Position numbers and translations under genes: made by a program. Under the pieces are notes generated by a model. It saw only the letters and a program-made list of their open reading frames with translations, was not told where the DNA came from and ran no database searches. A stretch of DNA of 64,000 nucleotides from positions 558,001 through 622,000 of the forward strand of contig BRXU01000023.1 in assembly GCA_030267565.1 (NCBI GenBank). The letters run 5' to 3'. The stretch comes from Pleodorina starrii (Eukaryota > Chlorophyta > Chlorophyceae > Chlamydomonadales > Volvocaceae). Shown here in pieces: positions 12,001 through 23,582 of the stretch. Position 1 is the stretch's first letter. Every line of letters starts with the position of its first letter.

Positions 12001-14074
12001 CCGGCGTCGCCGTGGCAAGCGAGCGCCGCGTGGGTCGTCCCTGAGTCGGACAGGAGGTAGACGCTGCGAGGGTGCGAGGCCAACGCAAGGGTGCGGAACA
12101 ACCAGAAGCGGCGGTCGGAGAATGGGAGGGCGGATGTGGACCGGCGCAGGTCACAGAGCGAGGTACGACCGACACCCCAGGTAATAAACCCCGCTGGCCG
12201 CAAGCGGAGTCGGCTCCGGAACCAAGGCCCTGCGGCCCCGAAGCAGCAGCCCCCGCGAGATGAGACCCGGGTCGCGCAGCCCCGAGCCGCAGCGGCGGCC
12301 GAAGCCGCCGTGCCGTGTGCTGTGCTGCTTGGGTAGAACGCGGCACGCCGCACATCTCCCCTGGGGCACATGTGCCTGCTGCCGCTCCTGCTGTTTCCGC
12401 TCCTGCTGTTTCCGCTCCTGCTGTTTCCGCTCCTGCTGCTGCCGCTCCTGCTGTTTCCGCTCCTGCTGTTGCAGAGCCTGCTGCTGCCGCTCCTGCTGTT
12501 GCAGAGCCTGCTGCTGCCGCTCCTGCTGTTTCCGCTCCTGCTGTTTCCGCTCCTGCTGTTTCCGCTCCTGCTGTTTCCGCTCCTGCTGTTTCCGCTCCTG
12601 CTGTTTCCGCTCCTGCTGTTGCCGCTCCTGCTGTTGCCGCTCCTGCTGTTTCCGCTCCTGCTGTTGCCGCTCCTGCTGTTTCCGCTCCTGCTGTTGCCGC
12701 TCCTGCTGTTGCCGCTCCTGCTGTTGCCGCGCCTGCTGCCGGTGCTCCTGCCCCCACGCACACACGTACACACACACGACGTGCCCCCCCCCCTTACCTC
12801 AGGCTGTCCGCCCCCAGCAGCTCCGCCGCCAGGGCCACCACGGTGTGCAGAGCCTCCAGCCAGTGGCCGCGGACGCGGGTCAGGGAGGTCACCAGTGCCG
12901 CCAGCTGCGGCGGGAGGTCAGGTAGGGAGTGTGAGGCGAGGTAGGGAGCGTAAGCGAGACGCGATAGAGGGAGGGGAGGGGAGGGCTTAGGGTTGAGAGG
13001 AGGGAAATACGGTAACGGTGCTGGTTGCAGCAATACCAGCCATCCTGAAAACCAGGTCAGAGCAGCCGCCGAGGAAAGACTCAGCGTCGGGCCCACGCCG
13101 GTCCCGGCAAGCCGCACCTCTTCCGCCGGAAGGGGCCGAGGAGCCGGCAGCGCCGAAGAGCAGCCGCCCGCCGGACTGCAGCCGCCGGCAGCGCAGCCGG
13201 TGGGGCGCCGGACGCCGCCGCCGCCGCCGCCGCCTGTCCCGTGGCCCCCGGGCGCAGGCGCCTGGGTGCTGCTGCTGGTGCTCCAACGGGAGGGGCTGGT
13301 GCGGATGGCGGCGTCGGGAGCCGCGGTCCGCGATTCCGTTGCGCGTGCCGCGTGATGCGACTGCTGCATCTCGGAGCGCAACAGCGTGACGGACTGCGGC
13401 TCCTGCGGCGGCGGGGACTGGAGCTGCGGCGGCGGGCCCGGGGGGAGGGGCTGGGCCTGGGGCTCGGGCTGGGGTTGTGGGGAGGCGACGGCGGTGCAGG
13501 GGCCGGACGAGCCGGTTGTTTGGGGAGGCGGGGCATCCGCGCGGCTGCCCGGCAGTCGCTTCTGCAGGAAGCTGCTGCACCCCGTCACGCGCTCCGCCGA
13601 GTCGGCGGTGGCGCGCCCATCGGCGATGGAGCCGAGCGCGACCCAGTTGTCGACCGGCGCGGAGGAGCCGAGCCGCGCGGCGCCCTGGAGTTTGAGGGTC
13701 AAGCTGTGGTGCGTTGGTACGGAGGGCGTGTTCCAGAGCAGCAACGGGCTGCCAAGGCTAATACGACGGTCGACGGCCTGCTGTCGGTCGCTCTCGTCGT
13801 CTGCCATGACTTGCACAACGCCGTAAGCAGCATTGGGGTCGGCCTCGGTAACCTCCTGCGCTTTAACCGCAACCTCTGCAGCCGGCGGGGTCGCGCGCGG
13901 TGCGACAGCAGGGCTCGTGCCCTGCACGGGTGACGCTGTTGGTTTCTGAGAAGATGCATTGCTAGATGGGGCCTGCTTATCCACAACATGCCCTGAACTG
14001 GCGTCAAAACTACCCCAAAGAGGTAAGCAACGACGCAAGAAATGCATCACAGACGACCGACTTGACAGTTTCAA
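1..14074 (-). CDS. Large GAF-domain TKL-type protein kinase, 3' part beyond the left edge
   Basis: Probable cytosolic signalling Ser/Thr kinase of the TKL group; its ligand and substrates are unknown. Exons read on the minus strand, N- to C-terminal: 14074-13037, 12904-12798, 12063-11913, 11694-11263, 10736-10620, 10238-8937, 8416-8294, 8079-7900, 7576-7463, 7247-about 5950, about 5470-4273, 3747-3070, 2872-2834, 2564-2496, 1967-1865, 1570-1466, 1157-1004, 499-372 and 169-97. GAF-like segments lie at about 12904-10620 (FVAVPLLRGDVVIGALQ) and 10238-7463 (EALAVGTGMYISDVAIYMQ); the second is split by a long Ala/Gly-rich insert. The kinase domain starts at 1967 with GSGGFGTVFRG and VAVK, then the alpha-C segment AFELAVMTTISHPHIVQ, the hinge VVIAMEYCDAGSLAD and LRHMHAMLLVHC, where the window ends. 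The start is at 14074, or MHFLRRCLPLWG at 14047. Two joins are unsettled: the intron between about 5950 and 5470, and the phase between 2496 and 1967. DFG and later motifs are off-window. Confidence 0.82.
1062..1106 (-). repeat. In-frame (GGT)15 tract coding poly-Gly inside the kinase domain
   Basis: Fifteen perfect ACC triplets on the plus strand read as 15 GGT glycine codons on the minus strand. They lie in the exon 1157-1004, between VLSAFTDVILATQ and the next segment of the kinase N-lobe. The pure GGT run in a GC-rich gene points to triplet slippage. Confidence 0.8.
1629..1700. repeat. (TG)n-rich microsatellite in a kinase-gene intron
   Basis: Alternating TG/TATG runs lie in the intron between the P-loop exon (1967-1865) and the alpha-C exon (1570-1466). 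No coding sense is seen. Confidence 0.8.
2565..2650. repeat. (GGGGGT)n tandem repeat in a kinase-gene intron
   Basis: About 13 nearly perfect hexamers GGGGGT lie in the intron between the 2872-2834 and 2564-2496 exons. The G-run spacing could form G-quadruplexes on the plus strand, but this was not tested. The Gly-Val and His-Pro ORFs across it are compositional artefacts. Confidence 0.85.
7248..7345. repeat. Degenerate GATCAGA-type repeat in an intron
   Basis: Repeated GATCAGA/CAGATCAG motifs of about 10-bp spacing fill most of the intron between the 7576-7463 exon and the exon starting at 7247. This is simple-sequence intron expansion. Confidence 0.75.
12370..12740. repeat. 15-bp minisatellite in a kinase-gene intron
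   Basis: About 24 copies of a 15-bp unit (GCTCCTGCTGTTTCC and close variants) fill half of the intron 12064-12797. The flanking exons join in phase across it (DSL to SVYLLSDSG), so the array is spliced out. Because 15 is a multiple of 3, it holds several long spurious Gln/Arg-, Leu- and Ala-rich ORFs open on both strands. Confidence 0.85.
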
Positions 14075-14426
14075 CTAACACAACTTGTCATCTGACCGAA
14101 ACAGGGAGCAACCAGGTGGGCCGGCGCCGAGTGCGCGTCACACGACTTTGAAAAGGGGCGAGTCGTTTCTGAAGCAAAAAGGCATACACGCCCAAACAAC
14201 AGGGTAATTGAATGCAGTGCTATGTTTGCCAAGGAATTCTCGCTGCCAGTTGCAAATCATGAAGCCTGTGTCGTACGTGGTACTAAAGCGCCCAGGGTAC
14301 GTATTCCCCGGTGCCGGCTTACCATTTGCAAAGTCGCTTCCTATCGCTGCTTCTTTGCCCTTGGTGCTAGCCCTCCTCTTTTGCTGACATCCACAATCAC
14401 CAGTCTCTTTAGGTGCACACAGGACC
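14075..14426. promoter_or_regulatory. Shared divergent upstream region of the GAF kinase and RanBP1 genes
   Basis: About 350 bp separate the candidate start of the minus-strand kinase (14074) and the RanBP1 ATG (14427). Both 5' UTRs and core promoters must lie within or overlap it, unless 5' non-coding exons extend further. No clear TATA box or other named motif was recognised. Confidence 0.45.
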
Positions 14427-16268
14427 ATGTCTGAGGAGGCCCCCCAGGTAGAGACAGCTCTTACACAGTTCGTATGATGCACACAAAGGGTTGTTCCTGA
14501 ACATTGCTCGGCATTGAGGTGTATGTCCCCGAAAGACTCGGCTGAGATCTTGGTGTGCTTGTGTGCGCGCAGCAACCCGCCAACCCGTTCGCGGCGCTTG
14601 GCAGTTCTGGAGCCGCGTTTGGAGGCGCGGGCACGGGGGCCTTCAGCTTTGGTGCGCCCACGGCTGCTTTCGGTGCACCTGCAAAGCCCGCTGAGGGCGA
14701 GGATGGTGCGGACGACGGCGATGAGGGCGGCGCTGCTGCCGAGGAGGAGTGCCAGGCGGAGTTTAAGCCAGTAGTCCAGCTTGAAGAGGTCGAGACCAAG
14801 TCGGGCGAGGAGGACGAGGACGCGCTTGTCGAGCTGTGAGTTCGGTTTGCTTCCGCGCCATTTTCGATGGTGTCAGCTTGCGTCCCAAGCTGCGGCATTC
14901 CCGAACAACCTCTTATGGGGAACATCGCTGACGACGTTGTGGTGTGCACCTTGCAGCAAATGCAAATTGTATCGTTTCGACAACGACAACCAGGAATGGA
15001 AGGAGCGCGGTCTGGGGCTGATTAAGCTCCTACAGCACAAGGAGAACAAGAAGGTTCGCCTCCTGATGCGGCAGGAGAAGACGCTGAAGATTAGGGCGAA
15101 CCATATAGGTGGGAACTTTGTTGCGACACTGCTTGGCGGCGGCGATCTCGGAAGTAAAGACAGGACGACAGCTTCACAGAGCCTCTTGAAGGCCATTTGT
15201 GATTGTGCGATTCCCGTCATTGCCATCCTAGTTTCACGGGAATGCGTAGTTGGGCCCGGGCTGCAACACCCCCGACGGAAGGTCGGTGCCGACTGCTGAG
15301 TTGGGGTACGAAGTCTCCGCAAGTGCCAGCTCGCCATTTCTCCATTACATGCGCGGAAGATGGCATGACGGGTGGGGCTTGTGTTGACGCTGAATGTTCG
15401 GACAGATGGCATGACGGGTGGGGCTGAAGGGTGTTTATGCAGGGTGAGGACAGGAGGACCGGAAGCCCCCACCTTCCTGTCGCTGTGCGATGCCCTGGGG
15501 GCTGTCTTCTGTTGGTCACAGGTGCCTTCCACCCAGGGCTGACGAAAGTTGCCGAGCATTCGGAAGGCGCCAACATACGGGGCAAGCACACATTGTCGCA
15601 CGGCCGCCCACGTAATACCCTCATGCATCGGCACACTCGGAAGCATCCGGAACATATGCCAGAGCTCCATACATGGCAGGCTGGCAGGCTCTGCGAGACG
15701 TTCACAGTCATGACCGCCCGCACGCATGCTGCATGGCGGGGTAAGCCTGACCTGTGCTTATGATCCCTCCTCAGTGATGCCTGGCACCAAGCTTCAAGAG
15801 CACAGCGGAAGCGATAAGGCTTGGGTCTGGAGCGCAGTGGATTTTGCGGATGAGACGCAGAAGATTGAGCTCTTCGCCGTCCGCTTCGGGAGCGTCGAGA
15901 GTAAGTGGCCCTCCATGCATGTCAAACCCGACTGCGTTACTGGTGCACATGTACATGAGTGCCTAAGTGAACGTTGCAGCTTGATGCGTGAACAAGCTGC
16001 ATTGCGCCAAGAATGCAAGAAGTGCGTCGCGTCACGTACGTGCACGGGGTTACTGCGTATCCGCCGCCTTTTCGCCGCTGTGCTTGCAGAGGCGCAGGAG
16101 TTCAAGAAGAAGTTCGAGGAGAGCATGGACATCAACGCCGTCCTTCTCGGCGACGTCTCCGCCCTCCCGAAGGCTGACGAGTCCGCAGGCGGCGCCGCCG
16201 CAGAGAAGGAGGCCGAGGAGCTGGCGAAGGAGGTGTCGGAGAAGGTGACCACTGAGGAGGCGGCATAA
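14427..16268 (+). CDS. RANBP1: Ran-binding protein 1 (RanBP1 domain)
   Basis: Cytosolic Ran-GTP-binding co-factor that stimulates RanGAP and releases transport complexes during nuclear export. Exons 14427-14447, 14573-14835, 14957-15108, 15775-15900 and 16090-16268 join in phase to give 246 residues, ending in TAA. The start is ATG with MSEEAPQ. A Gly/Ala/Phe linker (GAFSFGAP) and an acidic stretch precede the domain. The RanBP1/PH-like fold runs from about residue 66 to 205 with typical segments: [70 protein letters not shown], then [12 protein letters not shown]. The C-terminus is Glu/Ala/Lys-rich. All strongly conserved stretches are present and there are no frame breaks, so the gene appears functional. 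Confidence 0.93.
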
Positions 16269-18878
16269 GCTCATGATCAGCGCCGTGCGCCGTGCGCTAG
16301 CGGAAGATGTGGATGAGGGGTTTAGAGCGTTCAGCAGGGGCGGGTCGGCGGAGGCCGGCTAGGGGCAGGTGCTGTCAGGCGCAGGTGGCTTTTTCTTTTC
16401 TAGCGGCAGTAGCAATGGCCGGTTCCGCCTTGGGGAGCCTGACGGGGATGCTAGGCAGCGATGTATACGTCTCGGACATTGGGGCGGCTGGAGGTATTGC
16501 ATTCAGTAAATGGCGACGGGGCACCATTGTATGCTACGAGGCGCAACAATGGGGCTTGCGCTTTGGACGCTTTTCTCGAATCGTGTCTGATCAGCGGGGT
16601 GGTTTGGTTACGCTCGGCGCGTGGAACTGGGTGAGACCGCCTGCTGCGGTGCCCAAGCCACGTTGTAAGGCTTGGATTTCGGGCTCGGCTACTGTTGCTT
16701 CTCTTTTGCTGCCGACCATTGGCAACCCGTGGGGTTTGGGGAAGATGACCCATGAAGTCGCATCATCTCTGCATGCAGCTGCAGACTGTGTCACGATCTT
16801 TCGGTTTCGAGGTCTTTGTTGCCCCGTACGCCTGGTCGATTGAAGAGCGTCCCCCTCCACTAAAGCTCTAACGTTGGGTACACTGGTCCCCCTCCACTCG
16901 TCGTCGCATTGCACGCTGCCGCAATGTCGCCACAATTATGTTCTGAATTGGAAGGGACCGCGACAGGGTTTCAATACCGCGTTTTCATGGTGATTGAATC
17001 ATTGGTGATTGACAGTACCGCCAGCCATGTCCAACGACCACTTGTCAGCAAGGGTTGAACCGCCCGTCCCGCACCCAAATCCAAAGTGCTACGCCTGGGA
17101 GTACATCCAACCCTGCGACGGCTAGCTTAAACCCCCGACTCTTTCCCCTTGATAGGTTGAGGGCAGTCCGTCGGTTCAGGGCATCCCCACATTTCATGCA
17201 CGCGTGCACAGTTAGATCGCAACAGTCAGTTTACGCAACGGCTAGACCTGCGGGCAACGCTGCAGGCAGCTCGACGCCCCCGGTCCATACACACGCCCCT
17301 TCAACCACAAACCACAATCATTTATGTACGCCCCTGCCGTCCGCGCGGTCAAAAAGGACAGGTGTGCCAGCACGTGCAACGACCTGTGACCGCAGCTGCT
17401 CCGCGAACTATGCAGGCAGGAAAACACCCCAACACAACGCTACTGTAAGCCCTAGCAGCGCGTCTGGAACCGTCTGATCCCCGCTCGCCAGATATCTCCT
17501 CCACATACCGGCTGCAGAACTCGTCAAGGTCATGTGTGCGTAAAACAGGGCTGCGGCGTGGAAAGCCCTGCTGAGTAGCGTAAGGATCCTACAAAGTCAG
17601 TCAAGTGCCTAACAGTCAACACGAATACATCCACTTCACAACTAAAGAGTTCTAGAGGGAGTCAAATGGTCGGTCCCAGCACAATGCAGCTTCTGCCGTA
17701 CCCCATAAGCGACGCAATCACAGCCCGCGGCCGCACGACACACGGCCTGCGCAAAAAGTGCGCAAGGCCTACAAAAGCTCGAGCAGCCCTCGGCAGTCAA
17801 TCGTCACCAGCTTCTGCTGAACAGGCGGCCAAGGAACGCCAACCCGCTGTGCGCAGTGAGCCACGAGGAATCCCCGAGGCCAGGCTTGGATCGGCGTCAG
17901 CGATTGCCAACGGCCGCTCCGAAGCCAGGGACACAGCCGCAGGCGCCGTGCGCCGAATCCGCGGGGACGCCGGGGATTCCTACCGTAGATCGATGAAAGC
18001 AAAGGCAAATTATATAGGTCGAGCTCTGCCGAGTGCTGCACACCTTGCGCGAGAGTCCCCAAGAAGGCCGCCCAGAATCGGCAGCGGCGCACCCCCTAGG
18101 GACTACCCCAAGTCGCAGCGGGCCGGGGAAGCGTCCTCCCGCCCCACCAATCTCCACTAAAGATGTCCGTCTCCGACGTCAATTGCTAATTGACCGTACT
18201 ACGCCTCATCCTGCTGGGCCGTGCCCCCGAATCTGCACGCCCCGGAGATTGAGAAGCGGCACACACGCGCGCACACAGACACGACGCAGCACACACGGTT
18301 TCAAGCAGCGGGTCTCCTGACGTACGAAACGCGGCGTGAAGCAAGCCGTACTTTCCGGAAAACACACACACACACACACGCATGCGCAGAGCGGGCGACG
18401 GCAGCCGTAATGCCTTCACCCACCAACTCGGCGCCGTGTCCCTGCCCCACAGGCCTCCTGGCCCTGCCAGCACGCACAGCAGCACAGCCAACAGGCACAG
18501 CTTACTCCCGGCAGCACAACATAGTGCAAACTGCTACTAACTATGAGGCCAGAATGGCCGCAGCCACGACCTCCAACCCCGCACTAAACTGCATCGGATA
18601 GGCCCATCCCGTCACATCAGCTCCTCCTCACGGACAAGAGGAAGGCCTCCCGGGTGCCGCGACCACAGCGCCGCTGCGCTCCGCTTCGACAGCACAGCCC
18701 TCCTTGCGAAGACCCGCGCGGCCGCGCACTATTGCTGGCGCCCTGCCACTCCCCCAAACAAAAACACGGCGACGCAGCACCAAGCGGTAGCAGCACATCG
18801 GGGCAGGCACGGCAAACCCACCCTGAGCGCGAAACGGTAACAGGAGTTGCTGATGCAGCGGCAGCTGGCGCCTCCCCC
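16269..18878. other. Convergent intergenic region with 3' UTRs
   Basis: This stretch lies between the stop codons of RanBP1 (plus) and PRPP synthetase (minus). Short ORFs here, the longest being 164 codons at 17666-18160, have no recognisable domains or exon-like neighbours. A TGTAA at 16664-16668, about 400 bp past the RanBP1 stop, is a candidate polyadenylation signal. A short (CA)n run is at 18361-18380. No RNA gene was recognised. Confidence 0.55.
16664..16668 (+). terminator. Candidate TGTAA polyadenylation signal of RanBP1
   Basis: TGTAA is the usual poly(A) signal of volvocine algae. This copy is at a plausible distance downstream of the RanBP1 stop codon. A pentamer is weak evidence by itself. 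Confidence 0.35.
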
Positions 18879-21358
18879 TTAGATCTGCAGCGCTGCGGCG
18901 ATGGGCCCCGCCAGTGAGAGCACCTCGAAAGGCGCCTTGTTCCGAACGTCGCGAACCGTCTGAGGGCACGAGTCCGACAGCCAGAAGTACCGGAAGCCGT
19001 CCTGCGCACCGGATCCCATGTCTGCCCGGAACTTGACCCAGGACATGTTGGGGAAGACGCCGTGCGTGACGAAGGCGCTTACTGCGGGGCCAGATGCGCG
19101 GGCGCATGGGGGTCGGGTCAGGAGAGGCACACACGCGGATGAAAGGAAGGGTTTATGCGAGTGCGAGTTTTAGCCGAATCCGACACAGTTAGGGCTTCCA
19201 GAAGCGACCCAGCAGGCCTATGCACACACGCGCGCGCCTCCAGACACCTATGACGAGCTCGTGTGCTCTTTGGGTCATTCCTTGACGTTTATCATGTACT
19301 GCTGCGTGCGCACCCCGTTGTCATGGACTGTGCAAGGGAGTGCACCAGCCAGCGGGAGGCGGAAAGCCACTGCACACGCTGCATCACCACGGGGGCAGTA
19401 AGGTGCGCGGGACGGGAGGCAGAACGCCCCACCGCCCCGCGCGACCCCCGTTTCCATTTGCCACCGGTGTAACAGCCTGGGTGCATGGTGTAAGCAAGCG
19501 AAGGCCTGACTAACCAGGTGGCATAGGGCTACATTTCTATATCAGCTCACCAGTTATACAACGAAACACACAGTTACCCCCCCTCTCCCGCGTAGCAACA
19601 AGTGCCACACCCAAGACCTCCCTTGCTGCAAAAATTAACCGGGCTGCAGACGCCGGTATCCTCACCCCCCTTCTCCACACTCGTACCCACCCACTCACCC
19701 ACACATTCAACCCTCCACGGAACCCTCGCGGCGCATATCAAACCCAGCAAACAACAACGCCAGGCCAGGATCCTTTTCGTGCCACGCACCGTGTTTCGCG
19801 CCCAGCGATGCCAGCAACGCGTGGCATTCGATGAGGGTCCCTCCGGACTGCACCAAATCGTCCACGATGACCACGTGACGGTCCTTGGGCTCGCCCTCCT
19901 TGAGACGCACGATGCGCTTCGAGCCGTCGCGGACCTTCGTGCAGATCACCTGTGTATGTGTGTGTTGGGTGGCGGGAGGGGGGACAGCGGGCCGGCGATG
20001 GATGAGGGGCAGTAGGAGAGTTCCGGCGCGCGGCGGGGTGAGGGCGCAGCCACGGCCACTCATGGGCAGCCCGGCGACGACGCGAAAAGAGATGGCGACG
20101 CGGGACGCGATGAGGACAGTAAGAAGAGGAGCGCTTTCGTTGGTCGGACGTGGGCGCGGATGGGTGAGGCAAAGCGTGACCAAGGCAGCGCCGAGGCTGA
20201 TAGGACGTGATGGAGGACTCTTTGGAGCGATATCCGGGAGATGTTTGGTTGGTTGGAGATGTACATGACCGCACCCAGATGCGGGACTCCCTTCCGCCGA
20301 GCCAGCCTCTCCATCACACACGACAACGGGCAGGCACGAGCGACGGCGGCGGCGGATGAGTTTGGGTCGAGCGGCAAAAGGTCGGCTTCTCGCGGGCGGG
20401 AGCCGCAGACGCGCGTGCCCCTCACCTCCGGGTACCCCTCGCTCTTGAACTGGTAGTGGAACCGCTTCCACGCGCCCTCATCAGGGTACGCAATCGTGAT
20501 CGACTCCTTGTCCGGAAGCTGCCGCAGGCGCTCCAGCAGCAGCGGCACTCCCGATTCAAACAGCGGAAGGACCGCGTCGCCAAAGTAGAAGCGCTCCTGG
20601 GGAAGGAACCCAACAGCAACAACAGCGATGTAAATACTGATGGCGGCACAGGGCCAGGCATGTGCAAGCTTTAGAAATTTCCAGTCCGAAATGAAAGTGT
20701 CGTTGGCTGTCTAACGTAAAACGGAACCTAGAAGCGGGCGGCGGCGAGGTTCACGAACTGCGGTGGCTTGGCCCTACCTGCAATGCGTGGATGTCGAAGA
20801 TGACCAGGCTGGTCGGCCCTCCACGTGACGGCGGCACGTTGGAGAGCAAACGAGCGAGCGTGTTGGCGGTGGCAATGTCACCCTCGGTTTCAACGCGCTC
20901 CATCGTCCCGGTGGGGAAGAATGGAAGCACTAACGTAAAGGAGCTGACGAAGAGGCGCGGCAGCGCGTAGATGACGGAAATTTGCTCAAAAATGACCGTG
21001 GGGTTGTTGAATGATGCCAAGAAGGCGACGTGCCGGTTCCGAATGCTGGTTGCATTCTCCACGAAGAGGTCTGGAAAGCCGTCAGCGAATTTCCTGCGCA
21101 GCCAAACCGCCGGAACGCTCGGCACCATTGGGAGCCGCCGCGCCGATGCAAGTCAACTCACTTCCACTTGATGCGGCCAAGCGTAATAGCGCCCCCAGCT
21201 TGAAGTGCAACCTTCTGTGCGAGCTCCTCGGTGTCGGGCGTGTAAAATAGAACACACTCCTTCCGCAACGCGGCGGGGATTTGCGCTGCCTCAATGTTGG
21301 TGCATATGCGGAAGTCCTCGCCCGTGCTAAGGGCCGGGGTGAGTGATTGAGCAGACAT
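18879..21358 (-). CDS. Ribose-phosphate pyrophosphokinase (PRPP synthetase, plant PRPS3/4-like)
   Basis: Makes 5-phosphoribosyl-1-pyrophosphate from ribose-5-phosphate and ATP for purine, pyrimidine, NAD, His and Trp synthesis. Exons on the minus strand are 21358-21162, 21093-20778, 20596-20426, 19949-19790 and 19081-18879. All junctions keep phase and give 348 residues from [12 protein letters not shown] to a TAA stop. Family landmarks: [27 protein letters not shown]; an ATP/catalytic-region stretch ending [37 protein letters not shown]; the KRIVRLKEG segment; and the PRPP-binding loop [14 protein letters not shown] at residues 254-267. KRIVRLKEG and [11 protein letters not shown] resemble plant PRPS3/4 rather than the bacterial phosphate-dependent class; this is from family knowledge. 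No clear organelle transit peptide is seen, so a cytosolic site is likely. Confidence 0.93.
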
Positions 21359-23355
21359 TATGTTATTGAGTGTATTGTCCGAGCGTTGTAAGGTAGCCAC
21401 GTTTAGCAGAATAAGCTTGCGGGCGCTGGGCCGGACGTGTAAGGGCGCTGCCTGGCGCACCGAACGGCAGCGTGACCCAACCGAGGCCTGCAGCCGGTGC
21501 GCCAACATGCTTCACAAAATTGCTCCACTATGACTCTGCTTCTGCTATACAATGCACGAGGTGGGCAGTTCACAAGTATCCAACACTGGTGAGAGCCAAG
21601 TATGCTAAATCACAAGTAGCTGGTACTCACGCCAAATGCGCTGCATTCCGATCTTTGGCACCAGGCAATACGCATTGCCAATGAATGAAGATAGTTTGGC
21701 CATAAGGGAGACGTGAGGGCCTTGAAAGGCACACCTTCCCGCACGTGGGGTACGGCTTGTCACACCTCCCCCACGCCGACTACCCTCTCAAATAATAACA
21801 CATGTAGCCTTGCTAGAAGCACTTACATATACGAGTTTCACTGCTTCAATGAAGTGTGGGCGTCGGCTGCTTTCGTTAGAGCGTGCACACCTGCTCACGA
21901 TGCCTATTCGGACAGTGTCGACTCTGCCGACAGCCATTGTACCTTACAAGCGAAGTGCGCATCGCCCATGAGTTGCCTTTTAAGTCTGTCGCAAGGAAAC
22001 CACGCTGGAAATTGGAGTGACATGTGCTCTCGAAGCTCTGCGCACGTCTTATGTGCGCACATACGGTATGTAAAGCACATGCGCAAAGAACACCAAAAAC
22101 TATGCTCCCGTCAGTGTCTGCTTGCGAATTGTGAAGGTAAAGTTGCCGGCAACAGCTTCCCGTCTGTTCTCATGGCGTCATGGGTTTGGTCTCCTCCGCG
22201 TGGGCTCTCCCGCACGGAGCGAAGGTTGCTTACCGCGGGCGGCATGTCAAGGAGCGCTCGGGTGGTGGGGTTTGACTTGCTGTCGAAATAACCACGGAAC
22301 AAACCTCGAGAAAAACGGCTGCTGTTGGCGCGAGCTTATCAGTACCTGTCGTGCGCCGTCGGGGCCCCCTAGCAGGCGTGTGACGCCTCCAACCGCATTC
22401 CCGTACCCCTCCAGAACGTTTTGTTTCGACGCCAAGTCAGACTAACTAGCTATTACCTGCGGTGTTGTAGGCACTGACAGGTGTCACAGGACATTTCGCC
22501 CAGGCCTCTCAGGGCTCTCAGGGCAAGTGTGCTCCAGACCCGCGTTAGGATGGTAGAGCCCTGTAGGGCAGGGGCTGACTGTACAAGGCAGCAAAAACGA
22601 CCAACGAAACCCATTGTCGGGCGCATCTGCTGTGCCTGCTGCGCCAGCTTCGCCAGCTGCCGTTTGACCGGCATGCAACCACTCCCAGAAACCTGCTTTC
22701 ACACCCGGAAACGCAGCGGGGCGCACACCCGCCGCGCTTTGCCATCCCGAGAGGACGTGTGGTCCTCCTCGCAAACGCACCAGACACACGCTTCCATGGC
22801 GCCCTGCGCTGGCGGCCCTTTGTCGGTACGCACCTGCTGTCCTGCATTCACCGTGATGTTCGGGTCTGCCTGCTACGGCTACCGACCGTCCCGGCGTTAC
22901 TCAATTGCACAATACGGTACTGTATGAACGTAAAGCGGGAGCCCATGCCTGGTCACCGCTGCACGCCGCAGCCTAAATGGCCCACGGTTGATTTCCTGGC
23001 CCTTGGTGTTGGTGAGTGCAGTCAGACTGCGACGGTCTGGGGTCCACGCGCTCCGATGTCGCCGGTTATCGAGCTTCATGCGTTACCATACGCGCGCGCG
23101 TGTGTCCCCAGCCAGCTGGTCACTCCGACCCATCCGCCGCACTGTGGACTCTGAACGGTCGGGACAGTCGGCATGCAACACACCAGCACCCTGACTGGCC
23201 ACACGCAACAGGGTCCAGGGCACGCGCCGAGGGAGCTTAGGGTTATATGATTTCGAGCAACGAGCAACAATGAGTTGTGGTGGTGATTGCGGGCGGGACA
23301 AGCAGGCGTGAAGGTGTGGTCGTCGTCGTTATGGTGGTTGATGGTTACAGTTTCA

Positions 23356-23413
23356 GTTGTAAACGACTGGCTGACATCCCGAGCGCTCGGGATGTCAGCC
23401 AGTCGTTTACAAC
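23356..23413. repeat. Perfect 58-bp palindrome, transposon-end-like
   Basis: Two 29-bp arms, 23356-23384 and 23385-23413, are exact reverse complements with no spacer. The arm begins GTTGTAAACGACTGGC and ends CATCCCGAGC. One more arm-like copy lies at 23549-23582. This suggests abutting terminal inverted repeats of a small DNA element. Confidence 0.8.
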
Positions 23414-23548
23414 AATACCGGTAGATGTGCCTGTGGGTCCCCTTCTACCCTGCTGTGCCGTTGCACAAGCCAGTTCACCGGCGCCGGCGAATCAGCCCCA
23501 CAGTCGTTCCACACATCTTGCTCCGGACATTTGCCGGACACTGGGCGC

Positions 23549-23582
23549 GCTCGGGATGTCAGCCAGTCGTTAATTTACAACA
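23549..23582. repeat. Third copy of the palindrome arm
   Basis: It matches the right arm of the palindrome at 23385-23413 (GCTCGGGATGTCAGCCAGTC) but carries a 4-bp insertion before TTACAAC. It may be the far end of a roughly 200-bp element bounded by the palindrome. Confidence 0.7.

Noticed and set aside
12151..12990. Long Gln/Arg-, Ala- and Leu-rich ORFs on both strands
   Set aside because: They are produced by the 15-bp minisatellite (period divisible by 3) in an intron whose flanking exons join in phase across it.
16307..16843. 178-codon ORF after RanBP1 as a separate gene
   Set aside because: It overlaps the probable RanBP1 3' UTR including a TGTAA signal. No domain or signal peptide is convincing.
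17666..18160. 164-codon plus-strand ORF as a gene
   Set aside because: It lies in the convergent 3' region. It has no domain, no exon partners and an ordinary composition for chance ORFs in GC-rich DNA.
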